Positions 1 to 20,504 of a DNA stretch of 64,000 bases are shown piece by piece. The notes under the pieces are model-generated. The model made no database searches. It was not told the origin of the DNA and saw only the letters and a program-made list of their open reading frames with translations. Each line of letters opens with the position of its first letter. The stretch's first letter is position 1. Source of the stretch: Piscicola geometra. Taxonomy: Eukaryota; Annelida; Clitellata; Hirudinida; Piscicolidae. Both the position numbers and the translations under genes were made by a program. The stretch lies in assembly GCA_943735955.1 (NCBI GenBank), contig OX030955.1, forward strand, positions 15,261,083-15,325,082, given 5' to 3'.

Positions 1-1115
1 CTTTTTGAGCCTATCCATCCTCAGTCTAAGCAAAATGTACCGTTGTTCTAGGGTTGAAGAGAAATTATTAGTTTGCAAATTATGCATGAATGCGAACTAA
101 ATTTGGGTTTGTGGGTGAACTCATTATAATTTATTTTTAAAATCTCATCTAGTGAAGAAATGCTCTAAACATATTTTTCAAGATACATGACTAGTGTAAT
201 TCAGCCTTGACCATGAAAAAAGCGACAACTGGAGTAGCTGGGCTGAAACTCTGCTACCTGCTGCTGAATAGAATCATCCAGAATTGAACTGAAAACGGAT
301 ACAAGGGAAACAACATGTATTCCACTTTCCTATTCAAACTGATTCATGGGTGCTTCAAATAATTGAGAAACTTTTAAAAAATAACTTGAATTATTATTAA
401 AATTATTATTTATTTAGCGTTCGCCAAAGATTCAATTAGTAAAATAGTCCGCATGCGCAACATTGCCTTTCTTAAAAAAAAATTGAAATTAAGAAATGTT
501 TAAGCCCATTATGCCAGCAGTATATATTTTAATAATATAATTAAGCTTTTCTCAGTTTTGAGCATTACAAAAATGAAATTGAAAAGTGAAACTTAAATTT
601 GTCAAAAAACATTTCCGAATATTTTGTTTTGGTACCCTACTATTTAGTCAACTATAAAATTTTTGTTGAAAGATTGAAAAATAAATAAAACTTTAAACAT
701 TTTTAGAGTTTTTTTGTGAACAGTTTAACTTTTTTAAATTCTATTTTTGTAAGAAACGGACTTTATTTTGTAAGTTTTCTTTTCTTCTTTTAAATTTTCT
801 CTGTTCAAGACTATATTGTTATAATGATTAATTGCTTTCTGACTTTGAAACTTGAAATTTTTAATTCATTAAATATGCAAAAATAAATTTATACGGCCAC
901 TTTTACCTCATACTTTATGCAAACATCCTTTCTCTTTGATTCAACCACTCTAGACTTGATATCTCGCCCACCAAACAATATCTATACTATAGATAGTCTA
1001 TAGATTTAGACAGCTTCTGACTTTTTCAAATGTACATTTATTTTTTCTATTTACATTTTTTTTGTGTTTTTGAAAATTCACAATCAAAGTTTAATCAGAA
1101 CTTCTTTTTTTTCAG
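1..1115 (+). other. Intron or upstream sequence of the glutamate receptor gene
   Basis: AT-rich sequence before the first exon I can identify. A polypyrimidine run and TTCAG at 1106-1115 form the acceptor of that exon. The pore-region exons that should precede it are not in the window, so this is the 3' part of an intron. A slightly richer patch at about 200-310 carries a 24-codon ATG reading frame with no family resemblance. I see no other gene here. Confidence 0.6.
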
Positions 1116-7696
<6,581 letters not shown>

Positions 7697-8750
7697 TTAA
7701 CCTAAGACTTTCTATTTCTTCTTCATTCTTTCCACCCTTCTCTTCTTTCACTTCATTTCTTCTTTTATTCCATTCTCTAACCACCAAAACTTTTTTATAC
7801 TCACAGAATTATGTTCATGCATCTATAAACGCAAAATTAATTACATTAATTGGTCTTTAAAACCAATCATCTGGTTACTTCACTATGCGGCCTCAATTCC
7901 CTTTCCATCATGGAAATTCACGTTTTATAATTTATAAGATTTTTATTACTGAAATAGCAGGATGTTTATGATAAATTATGTTGAAATAAGTTTACACAAT
8001 GATATCTAAACATTATCATTGGAAAGTTTTGCTGAGTCATTGCTGAGAATTTATCCACTTTTTGAAAGTCAAATTTATTTTCCTATAGACGTTTCTTGTA
8101 AGTAATGATTTTTTTAAAATCATTTTAATTTTTTAACATTATTCCATGTGAGTAATTTTGTCGGATAATTCTCTTAAGATTTCATTTGACTTTTGTTTTT
8201 TTTTCGATTGCATTTTCTGTTTTATGGGCGTGTTTCTCACCTCCCCTAGGATTGCCGGTTTCTTGGCAATAATTCATTTGAGATCTTCTTTCTATAGACA
8301 AAAATTATGTTATTTTGTTCTTTATATAATTTCTTGTACATAACGAACGTTTCTCTATATAAACACTGCTTAAATTTCATTGACTTCGTGTTTGTAAAGA
8401 GCTTTTACCGCCTAAGCGACACCTTTGGAATGAATTAAAATGGATTGAAACACTTCATTTATACTATAACTAATCTTATACTGGTCTGACTAACTCTATT
8501 ACTTGCACACAGTTTGAAAGAAAAGACACATCATGTTTTTGAAGTTTTTCACATCGCACTCATATGAACATTACCTTTTATAATTCGTTTATAATCAATG
8601 CCAGACTTTTCTATAAATGCCCAAAGCATTAAAGACTTAACTTATTAACTGTAAATATTTTCATATCGAGTAATAAGAGTGCTATACATGGAATGAATAA
8701 ACATACAATTAATATATGTATAAATGTAATAAAGGTATTAAAATGTTTGT
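7697..8750 (+). other. Probable 3' UTR of the glutamate receptor
   Basis: Non-coding sequence after the TAG stop at 7694-7696. AATAAA hexamers at 8696-8701 and 8728-8733 are the best polyadenylation signals, giving a 3' UTR of about 1 kb. The exact end cannot be seen from sequence alone. Confidence 0.45.
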
Positions 8751-11700
8751 GTTACCCGTGACTGCGTGCGTCATGTTATTTCGTTTTTCTTGTTTCCACA
8801 CTAAAACACAAAATATAAAATGAAAATTTTGCATATCAATTTGCAAAATAACTCAGAAAAATCAATTTTACATTCGCCATGATTTCGAAGTTTCAAGAGT
8901 GTCGCCATTCTCTACTGTGGTGTGGTCTTATCATAAATCAGTAGATTATTGAATCCGTCTTTTTTGCTAGTTAAGCTGGTTTCTGAAAAAATTGTAATAT
9001 TATTTTTCTAAAATCTTTTTTCTTTTATAAACGTTCATCAGTGTCATCAAAGGTATCATACATAAATTGTAATAAAGATTTTAGTTTGCCGGTAATTAAA
9101 TGCGTCTTTTATTTTCCGAGTAACATTATTAACGTGATCTTTAAATTTAATTTTCAGACTTTCAATAAAACCCTTCACATTTCTTTAATAAAACTAACAA
9201 ATCTCAACATATATCCAACCAACAAATTTGAAAAAAATCACTACGCTTTTAAACACAACAACCGAAAATCTTTTAAGAATTTATTCATCAGAGTTTTACA
9301 GCATTAAAAGCGGTTCGTGTGTGATCCATGAATCTGAATCTGTTGTATGAGTATAACAATGTTATATCAATTCAAACTGAAAATATTTTTATATTGAAAT
9401 TTATTATATTTATATATTATATTATTGAAACATTTTAATTTTCATATTATAAAAAAAATTTATATTTTTATTTTATTTAACAATTTTATATTTATATATT
9501 ATTAAAACATTTTATATTTATATATTATTCAAACATTTTTTAGTTATATATTAAAATAATCAATATTTATATTTAGTCTTATTTATTATTTTAACACTCA
9601 TTATATGTTCTCATCATCTGTCATTATTATTTGAGGTTAGATATTGTCACGAAGTAATATCATGAAACGTCTGTAATTATTTTTTTGCTCTTAAGGTCCG
9701 CATGAAAACGAGTACAATGGCCATGAGATGTAATTGGTCCATAATAAATTGTCAAATATCTTTGAATTAACTTTCACCATTTAGATTTTGAGTCGAGTGC
9801 AGCATGTTCAATAAATAAACTTTAATTTTACATTATATTTTTAAAGTATACTTATTTAATTTACTAAGAAAATCAAAAAAGTAATTTCAAAGTAAACTTT
9901 TTTTAATGAATAATTTAAGTTTTTCTATAAGATAATAGTAGTAAACAATTAATTTTTTATGAAATGGCATGTATTTTCTTATATTAAAGTTAGTTACGTT
10001 CAGTTAAACCTAAAGGCAGTTAAATAAAATCAATTTTATTAAAATTCCAAAAAATCGAAAAATTATTTATATCTATAAATTATGCAAAAATTATACAACT
10101 TCAATAAACTTTTATGACCATCATAGTAACAAAGTATCCATAAAAGGCACTTGAAAACTAAGGTGCCTAAGTCCAAACCTGCACTTCTCAATCGAACCGC
10201 ACTTTCCAACACACCATGCACATCAATTTCTTGATTTCAAAGTCATTTTAAAACCACGATAAACTCTGAAATTTATAATTTGATATAATGAGAGCATCCA
10301 TGCTTAAGCGCTATGGAACTTTGAGTATGAGTGAGACAGTCAGTTGTGGCGCACGAAAGTCTACAAGAATTGAGGGTTGAAGAGCTTCATTAAACCTGTT
10401 TACATCTTTGAACGTTTTGATAATAGTGGATTGGGTAACCAATCAAAAACATAGAAAGATGTAAGCAGCGTTACAAGCTTCGTCTGATACTTTGTGGAAT
10501 AATGTTTTTTCCTCGCTGGAATATTTAAATAGTTTAATATAAAAAAATTCAAGTTGAATAAAATAAAAAATATTAAGCAGTGCATTAGAAATATGAACTA
10601 ATACAGGATACATAAATAATCCAAAATTTTTCAACCTATTTTAACTAGCTTCAGAGCTTTGTTTGTTTGTTTTACTAGCTTAACCATGGATTTATTTAAT
10701 TCAATCTCTTTTATTAAAAATTTAATCTATTTAATCCTTAGTTGATTAATGCAAATATCCGGTCTAAATCGAGATAATAAGAACACCCAACTCAATAGTA
10801 AAATAAATTTTAATGAGCATATTTATTGAGAGCATATTTTAATAGGAAACTGTTTTTTACTTAAATGCAATACAGTAAAATAAAGAGAATTAAAAGAAGA
10901 TAAACCCATTCGAACTAAATGCCAACATGCAGCATATTCTTACCAAAATTATAAATTATTTAGCTTTGAAAAAATTCAATCGTTTCGTTAAAAATACATT
11001 GTAAAAATTTGGCACATCTTCAATCTTTAAATTATTTATACGACTTTAAAAATACTTGTTTGATGAATAAGAATAAAAATAAAAATTATATTCATAATAT
11101 AAATAATAAATGAATGACAAATAAAATTCAATTATATTAAAACAACAAAATAGTTATAGTTAATATAAATATTATGGTTAAAACTTAAGAAAAATTAGAT
11201 CAAAAGAATAACAAGATTTATATCTTTAAAAAATATTACCTTAGTAAATAGCACCAGTCTTATTTCTTAGAAAAGTCTTGTTGGTGGCTTGCTAATGCAG
11301 GAGATTAAAGGGCCTTTCATACCTACCAATCGAAAGGCTATAGCCTTTTCGAAATCAATTAAATCTTTCATGAATATGGCGATGATGATCGTAGTTTAGT
11401 TGGAATCGTGGTTAGAACGATGAAGATGGTCCTGATGGTGCTGACGATGATAGCGAGGTCATGATGCTGATGTTCAAGGTGACCATGATGATCTATTTGT
11501 TAAAAATGTAAATGAAATCAATAAAGAAAACTAGAAATAAAAAAATAACCTATTTGACTGAAATATTCCTCAAATTCCTTTCAATGAATTAATTCAAAAT
11601 GAAAAGTTAAAAATATATTTAAAAAATAGATAAACTTGTTCTACATAAAAAGCCAAAAAATTGAAATATTTTTAAATATCCGTACCATGCTATTGTAACT

Positions 11701-14700
11701 GTCCGTAATGATAGAGCACTGAGTCTCTAAAAATATCGCTTTGGTGTGAACAAATAAATTATACGCACTTCATAATATTAATACATATTTTTATGAAAAT
11801 GAGTGAACGTAGAGTAAAATGAATAAAAAACAGCTTCTAAAATAAATGATTTTTTCTCAAAAAAAGTTAATACGGAAAATCCAATATAATCTACTTCTTG
11901 AAATCAACTAAATTGATATTCAAACGAGTAACAATCTGTGAGCCAAGACATGCAATTAAATCTTCAATCTTAGTCACTCATAACCAAGAAACCGTGTCTT
12001 ATAGATAAATTAGTAATATTCTCTTTGTAAGTGTTAATTTATGAATCTTAAGGATTATATGGACTTAAGCTATTTAAATATAGTCATTAATGTTTTTTTG
12101 ATTGTATCATTAATCGACAGACTTTTGAAAAAAAAAAAATTTAAGTTGCAACCTTTTTAGTGTTAGTATGAAATAAAAACTATAAATAAAATACTTTGAA
12201 GTTAAAGTTTCATGTTTTAAATTCTTTTGAATTGAATATATCCAAAAATAATGACAAATAAACTATAAAATTGCTTGTAAAAGTGAAATTAAACATTCCT
12301 GTGTTATTTAATATATCAATATAATCATATTTTTTCAAAATAATGTTTTACAAAATTAAATCAAGTTCAAAATAAATATTATATTGATAAATAGTCAATC
12401 ATGAACTCACTTATCAAGCTCTCTGTTCATAAAGCCAACAAACCTATAAATACTTAATCTAAAAAACCATCAAAGTTTTTTGGATTTAAAAACAATCTAT
12501 ATGAATTTTAAAAGTACTTAGTACCCATCTAGAAAGTGACTTCAACTTGGAACCACCACCACCCACGAGGAAGCCACAGATTCAAAGCACCACGACTTGC
12601 TATATATACCCGTCACGACAATGGACCAAGAAGATATGACACACTCATAAATTAATTTAAGTTAACTTCGCTGACGATACATACATGTTATGTTGATATA
12701 CTTCTCTTCAAAGGTCAAATAATACTGCGAATAGGAAACTACTATATCAGTTTCGGCATTTTTAAAACTTTATGCTCATGAAAGAATGCACCAGTATCCG
12801 TTGTAATCTCAAGAAATACACACAAATATCAGTGCAGGTCAGCACTGAAGACGTTTGAACCGACAACTTACTTTTCAAGGTCGTATCATTTGGTATTGAT
12901 ACAGTAATTAAAAATCATAGGAATGAGTAGTGAACATTTTTTAAACAATGATTCTGAAGTGCATTTTTTGCAATATATAACCGACTGAAACCAACAAGTT
13001 TAATGAAATTAAAAACGTGTAATACCCAATATGTGTAAATGAAACTTTAAAGTTACCAATCAATATTATTATAAAATGTATTTCATGCCTTAAAACCTTG
13101 AGTTTAATTTAATAATATATTTTTTTAAAGTTAAGAAGGTAAATCTGATTTTTAGCGTTTTCTATAACAAAGACCATGTTAATCTTACGTTTCATCAAAC
13201 AGTATTTTAAAGTACTTTCTCTTGAAATTGATGAAAGAGCGCTATAGAAATTTATTTGATTGACTGATTGATTGTAGACAAATGCACGATGATAGTCACA
13301 CACAGCCACCTTCCTTCAACGTCATCACCCTGAAGAGCAATAGATTGGTGGTCGGTGAGTCTCAGAGATAAGCAAGAATAGCTTCTTTGTTTGGCTCGGT
13401 ACCCGAATTATTATTCTTCCATAATAATTACTCAATAATTTTTCATATATTTTTCTTAATTATATAGTCAATATCATTCTTAGACCTTTCATGTTCCTAT
13501 TATTTTTCTTCTGTACTCACCACTTGAAACCACTCAAATTATTCAACTCATTAAGTCACCAAATCGACTTCAACTTAGCCCTGATTACCGTACTATGAAT
13601 TTATATTCCTAAGTAATAATTTATTTTAATTCATTTAAACTCATTCTATTTATAAGTACTTCAACATTTGCGCACATCTTGAATCAGTTTTTAAATAGAT
13701 CTTAATAACGTCTCTCAATTTTTATTTATTTCAAACGTTCTTTTCATCAAGAAAGTCTTAATAAAATTAGCATTAACAAGCTACTTGTACGTTTACACTG
13801 TATTAATTAGAGACAACATTGGCTTACCTTTGTCCTTTCGATTTGAAATTCCCATGGGCAATAAAAGGACTGCAACGTTCAAGGTACTTCCCGCTTAGGT
13901 TAGTGCACAAGAAATGTTGATCTTTTTTGAAGGCGCTTAAGATTTTAAGGGTAGAGTTTTTTTTAATGTTCATTGATATGTCTCAAGTTGATACACTTTT
14001 AAATAACTATTTATGGTGGTATTGATAATTATGGGAAAATAGGTTAGTAATAAATAACTTTATATTTTTATCATAAAACCCATATAAAATAACGCTTGAA
14101 TGGTCATTTAACAGCCACCAATAAAACACTTCAGATGAGTGATTGAGAAGCCTAGCTGATTATAATCCTCTCAATTAGAACACAATACGTTCCTTTCAGC
14201 TAAGGCTTGAAGCTCATACCTCTTAACGCCACTTGGCTGATACTCTCTTTTCATAGCTGAATGCCCTTTCATCATCGTTTCTTATTCTAACATATTCCGG
14301 TGTAATGTAAAAACATTAAGGAGTCATGAAAGTCGGTGTAGTTAGGAAATTGAGAACGTTAAAGTATTTCAAATTTTAACTTATTCAGTGCAATCGATTC
14401 TGTTGTAAAGAAAGCACAATGCAGACTAGAATAGAACACGAGCCATTTTTATTTTTGAAAAAAACATGAAAATAAAATAAACGTTGATGCATCATAAATT
14501 GTTTTCTTGAGGTTCATCAAATAAGGAAACAATATTTTATTTGTTTGTTAAACAGATTTAAGTCTATTTAATTTCATAAATTATTATAATTAATCAAGTA
14601 TAATATTTCCATCTAATAACTTTTAAAATAATCTAAATCAACCGTTTGTGAATTTATAATCAACGTCTTGACAAAGTTTACTGTATTTAAAAAATAAATT

Positions 14701-14754
14701 ATAAAGTTTAAGAAAATACATGTGAAAATATAATTGTTTTATTTTAACAATTTG
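8751..14754. other. Intergenic region between two convergent genes
   Basis: AT-rich sequence with short homopolymer runs and an extreme AT tract at about 9370-9560. It holds a GATG/GCTGA-like imperfect repeat at 11385-11490 and the retroelement tail at 13190-13275, listed separately. No reading frame here has a recognisable motif, and I see no gene. Confidence 0.5.
13190..13275 (+). mobile_element. 3' tail of a LINE/SINE-type element with an ATTG tail
   Basis: The segment ...CTTGAAATTGATGAAAGAG, then CGCTATAGAAATTT, then GATTGACTGATTGATTG matches the inverse strand of 46757-46815, where CTTGAATTTGAGGAAAAAA is followed by CGCTATAGAAATT and GATTGATTGATTG. The GCGCTATA word followed by a short tandem tail is typical of L2-related LINE/SINE 3' ends. 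Only the 3' end is recognisable and the 5' limit is arbitrary. Confidence 0.55.
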
Positions 14755-17700
14755 TTATTTTTTAGTTTTTTTATACCGTCTGTTGCAAACGTCATGGTTA
14801 TACTCGTTTGCATTACTATCTTCAATATTCCAATCGAACGGTTTAGTAGTTTTAACGAGAGAGTAGTGGGATTTTGGAGAGAAAGAAAAATGATTTTGAG
14901 TGGATGAAAGGTTAGGATGGGTAGAAGGAAAATGAACCAGAGTGGAAGAAATAGGAATGGGAGTGGAGGAATGGATGAGATGAGTGGGAGGATAATAAGA
15001 ACTTGCAAACGAAATGTGAGAAGGGGGGGAAGAAAGGTGACGGTGGGTAAAAAAACAAGAGTTCTTATTTGTGAAAGTGGTTAGAGCAGGTGAGAAGGAC
15101 GCATGTATTCGATAGGAAGGCATATGTGGAGGTTTGTCTCTCGTCGTACCGTCATCACAGATTTCGTCTTTAGTTTCTGTATGCTTCAAAAATTTTTAAA
15201 GCTAAATTAATGATTATAAACTAAGTTAAGAAAATATATATCTATCGAAAATTTATTAACTGGGATTCATTTAAATAGTTTTAGTTCAGTTTTTACCTTC
15301 ATCAAAGGTTTGTTGGCTCCATTGAAACATTCCTTTTTAACTTCTTTGAATCGTCTATCTGCAAAGGTTTTTTTTTTTTCTATTCTTTCTTTTTCTTGTA
15401 CACATAGATCTTTTTTATCGTCGATTAAAATGCTAGATTTAAAAATAGATGTTTGAATGTTTGAATTTTTTTGCATCTTTTTCGTTGCCTTTATAATTCC
15501 TCTTTCATTGTCTATGATGTCTGGTTGCTTGGTCTTGCTTTTGTTCTTCATCAAATACTTGCCGATGAAGAAAATTGAAAATGAAAAAAGTATTATAAAA
15601 AAAATTGATAACAAGATCATTAAGACAAGAGTTGTATCTTGCTGATAAAACATCGAAAATATATTTTGATTGAAGGTTGTCACGTTGGTGACCCCATCAT
15701 TGAAATCTAGAACATGAACAATGATAAAGGCTGTGGAGGTAAGTTGGTTATTAATGCCAGAGTCTCTCACTTCGATATTAACCTCCCTCATCGGCACCGT
15801 TTCAAATCTCAGTCCCTTCCCAATTGAAACCACACCAGTGTGTTCTTCAACACGCAGAACATTGCTGTTGGTGATAGAATAGTGGAGTAAGGAATTGACT
15901 CCTTCATCCGCATCTGAGGCCTGCATTCTGCACACTTCAGTGCCTACCTTCATCGACTTTTTCACTGACACTTCCAGACAAGAGTTAGTCACAACGGGAG
16001 GATTGTCATTGATGTCGACAACAGTAACTGCTACTTCTCGAGTGCTGTTCAATATCGGATGGCCATTATCAAGACAAGTGATGTTAAGTGCTACTTGGGG
16101 CTCCACCTCTCGATCAAAATAGAAATTAGTCTTGAGAATAAAATTGTTCTGGTGAATACGATATAACTTGAATCTCTCATCAGTGACTTGACACTGCAAG
16201 GTGGAGTTTGAGTTAGGATCATCTTTATCTGTCGCTTCCAAATACACTATGAGTTGCTCATCACGTTTGGATGAACTTCCATTTCGTCTAATCATTTCAT
16301 TACTTAAAAAGTTATCATTTTTCAAAAAGTTGTTATCTTCTTCTGACACCTCCCGAGGCTCTGCAGCTTGATTGGAGTTTTCTAGCAGCTCAGGACGAAG
16401 AGAACCACTAAAGGAAGAAATCTTGAAGCTAGGAGCATGCATGTTGCAGTCCAACACCTTAACTGCCACCTCGATCACGGCTTTCAGACTTTTCACGCCA
16501 AAATCGTAAGCAATCACCTTCAAGTTATACTTTTGAATACTTCTAAAGTCCAGTTCTTTAACAAGAGTTATAAGGCCACTTTGTCGGTCAACATGGAAAA
16601 CTCCTTCACCTTCAGAATCTTCTTCTACTTCGTACCAAACTTTACCGTTGATTCCGTCATCAGCATCCACAGCTTCAACTCGTCCAAGAACAGTGCCTGT
16701 CTTCGTGTTCTCGAAGATTTCCACTTTTGTGACAGAGTGCCTCGTGAAGGATGGAGTGTTATCGTTATCATCAGTCACATGGAGGATGAGTGATGATAAT
16801 GATGGCGGTGATGACGATGATGATAATGATGAATCATTTAAATTATCTCCATCTTCAGCGACTACGGTTAAATTGTATTGCTGTCTCTGCTCTCTATCCA
16901 GTGGTTCTTTCAGTCTCAGATGAATGTTAAAGACGTGTGCGTCTTGTGGAGACCTCAGACAGTAAACATTAAATCTTTCATCGTGTGATGCCTCGTAACA
17001 TCTGAAAATGTAAAAATAATTTAATTGAATTTAAAATTTATTAAAACTTAGATTCACAAGAACCACATCTCGTGGCTTCTTCTCACCGCTGGTATCACTA
17101 TTTGTTTTCTCTTTGAGGAAGACATTTGTCTCACTTCAGAGCAAATTATCGCTGTGTCAACAACGCCACGCAAACCACAAAGGTCGCTTGACCTAGATGC
17201 TTGTCACCCTCATTTTTATTTATTTCATTTTATTTCTTTCTTTAAAAATATTAAGACTATTTTACAACAAAAAATTATCGTTAAAGTGATAAAAATAATT
17301 TAAATAACAACAATAATAATAATAATCTTCATTATTATTACTATTTATTATTGAAAACTATTTTCTTTTTAATTTATTTTTAATAATCTGTTTTTAAAAT
17401 ATTTATACCTCAATTTATTTAAGATATTATCTTTTTTATAGGCAACTACAATATTTACTACAGGTTCTTTAAACATGACCTTTACTCACACTAAAACAAA
17501 AACTAAAATATATAGAAATAAACCCGCAAATACCAAAATCACAGCAAAAAACTAAATAATACTAAAGGAGCTATCTCAGCCTCAACTTAAACTGCTACGA
17601 CAAAAACTCACATAGGTACATTAACCACGATAACTATAGCAAAAATAGAAACCTCCTAATCACCAGTTATAGCATCAGCTTCAGAATCTACTCCAATAAT

Positions 17701-19196
17701 ACACGGCTTCATTGAACTATCTAGGTTGTACAGCCGTACCAGAAAAGCAAACACGGGCGAATAAATATGACGCTTTGTTTGTTGAAGACTCTTAAGTACT
17801 AATTAAAGCAACTCACCAAACATATTTCCAATATTTTAAAGTTTTTTTTAAACTTTAAGATTTATCATAATATTGTTTTATATTTAATCAACTTAATCTC
17901 TGTGTACAAGTTTAGATGTGAATACAATAAAAATAATTCATTTCCATGAATTCAGGCACCGAATACTATTTGCTAACCTTCTAATGGTGTTTCTTCCGCT
18001 ATCCAGATCCACAACTGAACCAACCGTATACACCTTGCCTGGCTTTTCATTCTCACGAACGTTTAGCAGAAGGGAAGGAGATTCGAATACTGGTCTGTTG
18101 TCGTTGACATCCTCCACCACTACTAAGATCTTCTCTAAGTTTGACTTTCTGTCGTGTTGTATGCAGTTTTTATTGTATTTAAATACTATTGACTGATAAC
18201 TAGAACGTCGTGCCGCGAGAAAAAGCCTCTTGACCTTTTAGATGCGCTCGCTCACTATTTTCATTAAATTTATTTAAATTATTGCAAATCTAGATTTAAT
18301 AAATATTAATATCCAACTCCCTAGAACCTTGAATATTAACAGTAGATAATTGAACTAATAAGTAACTATTGCTTAACGCCAGCATAAGGCTTTATCGTCT
18401 GATTGCAAGCCGAGAGGTAGAATGCTGACGGTTCAATAGGCGTCGAATGTATTAATATCTTAATCGAACACTTTTTTTATTTTATCTGATTAAATCTTTA
18501 CTTTCATATTAAAGCTTGGTTTTTTATTTGTTATTTATAGCTGCTAACAACGATAAGATCCAAATATTTCATGACATTTGCTTCTACACATCGAACATAA
18601 AAGCAAAGTTTTACAGCGTTTTTTCAACCAACAAACTTGTGAATACTGGTAATGACGATGATGAGGGTAATGTAAAACTCTTCTACATCTGAGTCGGCAT
18701 TGTTACTGGAACTTCTACATAGGGAATGAAGTTGATTTAAGGAAAAATGAAAAACTTTACTCAACTAGTTTACGTAATCTATTGTCAAGAAATATGTAGA
18801 AAGAAACTATCAGTAGAGATGATAAGTTATGATAAATCAACTTTATAAAATAAAATATATAAAAAAATAATTGATCAAGCATGACTACTTGCGATGTGCC
18901 AGAATGGCATCGGATTCAAGATCAATCACGGAGTTGGTGTACAGCTTACCGGTCTTTGCATCAAGGCGAAATAAAACATCAACCGTGAAGTAGGTGAAGT
19001 TAGTGGGAAGCAGATGAAGAGAAGAAGTGTCTGAAGCGGCTAAATCTGCCTTTAAGTCTCCCACGTAAGAGTTGTTTGGCTGGTTCTCGTGGATTCGGTA
19101 GACCAGCGGGTAGTCAGTGGTGGTTGAAACAGCTAGGAGATTGAGTGAGTTGAAGATGAAAAGAATCAATGGAGTAGCTATTGCTTGCGCACCCAT
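14755..19196 (-). CDS. Protocadherin (single-pass cadherin-repeat adhesion protein)
   Basis: Calcium-dependent homophilic adhesion protein of the plasma membrane. Exons on the minus strand: 19196-18889, 18199-17978, 17001-15297, 15183-14755; all phases agree and give about 887 residues. Residues 1-24 look like a signal peptide. Five cadherin repeats follow, ending at DVNDN (133-137), DDNDN (254-258), a degenerate DCNMHAP (361-367), DINDN (506-510) and DFNDG (609-613). The transmembrane helix is about 634-658 and the rest is a Lys- then Ser/Pro/His-rich cytoplasmic tail. Usual protocadherins have six or seven repeats, so this is short. The last exon is the least certain: without the small intron 15296-15184 the protein would stop at 15267, 11 codons after the donor. 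The third repeat lacks most calcium ligands at its end. Confidence 0.9.
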
Positions 19197-19469
19197 AATT
19201 GCTTGTTACGGAGTTTCAACATAATGAACTGTGACATACATTAAATTCTTGATTAAGAAGTTCTAAACTTTCTGAGCATTAGTCGTAGATGTTTTTATGC
19301 TATTGAGCAAGCTCGTTACTGACAATGCTGCAACGTGAGAGATTATGCAAATCGACAATCCACAAATCATTTATATTTATTCACATGTTTCTGCTAGTGT
19401 TTGAATTATATTTATTACCTCAGAAACTTTCACACATACAAAAAGATGTGAATGCATGCACTAAGCATA

Positions 19470-19492
19470 GTATATATATATATATATATATA
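19470..19492. repeat. TA dinucleotide microsatellite
   Basis: About eleven uninterrupted TA units in a TA/TG-rich stretch upstream of the protocadherin start codon. Confidence 0.9.
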
Positions 19493-20504
19493 TGTATAAT
19501 GGTATATGTATACAAAGTATATATGTATGTATTTTAGTATGTGAATACATGTATGTTTACCTAGATAAAGGGAAGTGGAAAGATATACAAAGAATGGGGC
19601 ATATACAAAGAATTAGACACGGGATTTTCAGTATGACATGAACGATCGAATAAACACCCGAAATAAAACCATTATCAAGACATTACTAATTACCTTGTTA
19701 TTTTTATCGCAAAATTAATTGTATTTAATAAGAAACTATCCCAATATTACTAATTTAGACATTTTTAATTTTTATTTTAATATCTTCTCTTTAAAAAATG
19801 CTTTTAATTTTATTTACACAATCAGGATCTGGTCTTCGTCTTACTTCCAGCCTTTCCATTAGGCAGGTCCACTACAATGATAGCCCTCCGTTTTATTCCT
19901 TCTTTTAACAGTTTATGGCTTTATAATGAATCAAATCATGTTAACTTTTGAAATATTTTCTAACTTTAATTTAACTTAATTAACATTGAAAAACAGTTAA
20001 GTTAATCAGATTTATTGCTTATATATTATTATTAAAATAGCGATCAGCAATTACAAATTTGTTAAATTTCATTCTCATAATGTATTTATTACTACGTATC
20101 GAGGATCGTATCGTTTCTTCCTTTATATTTGTTTCACTGATTATATAATCTTATAATATTCTATCGATAAAATTGGCAATGATGTCGCTTCATTTTCAAT
20201 GAAAGTAGTGTAATTAGTTAGATAGACAGTGAAGTTAGTCATATTCTTTTTAGTATTATTAGTCAGATAAGTTCTAACATTATTAGTAAAAGCATTATTT
20301 GTACTAAAGGGGTTTTATTATTATGCAAAATAACATTCATGATAGTTATGTTAAAAAAGTAATAGAGACCCGATGAGTAAATACAAGTCTGTTAATGTAA
20401 AAACTCTCGAAACGAGCACCCAGTACAACGAGTCTCATCTAGCACCCTCGAGAAAAAAGAAAAAACGCACAATAAACATTTGACGCAGAATTTGGAAGCG
20501 GACA

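Noticed and set aside
9041..9307. 88-codon + strand frame
   Set aside because: Low-complexity AT-rich reading with no recognisable feature, in a region of many A/T runs.
15457..16923. + strand frames opposite the protocadherin
   Set aside because: They are antisense shadows of the long cadherin exon and show no motif of their own.
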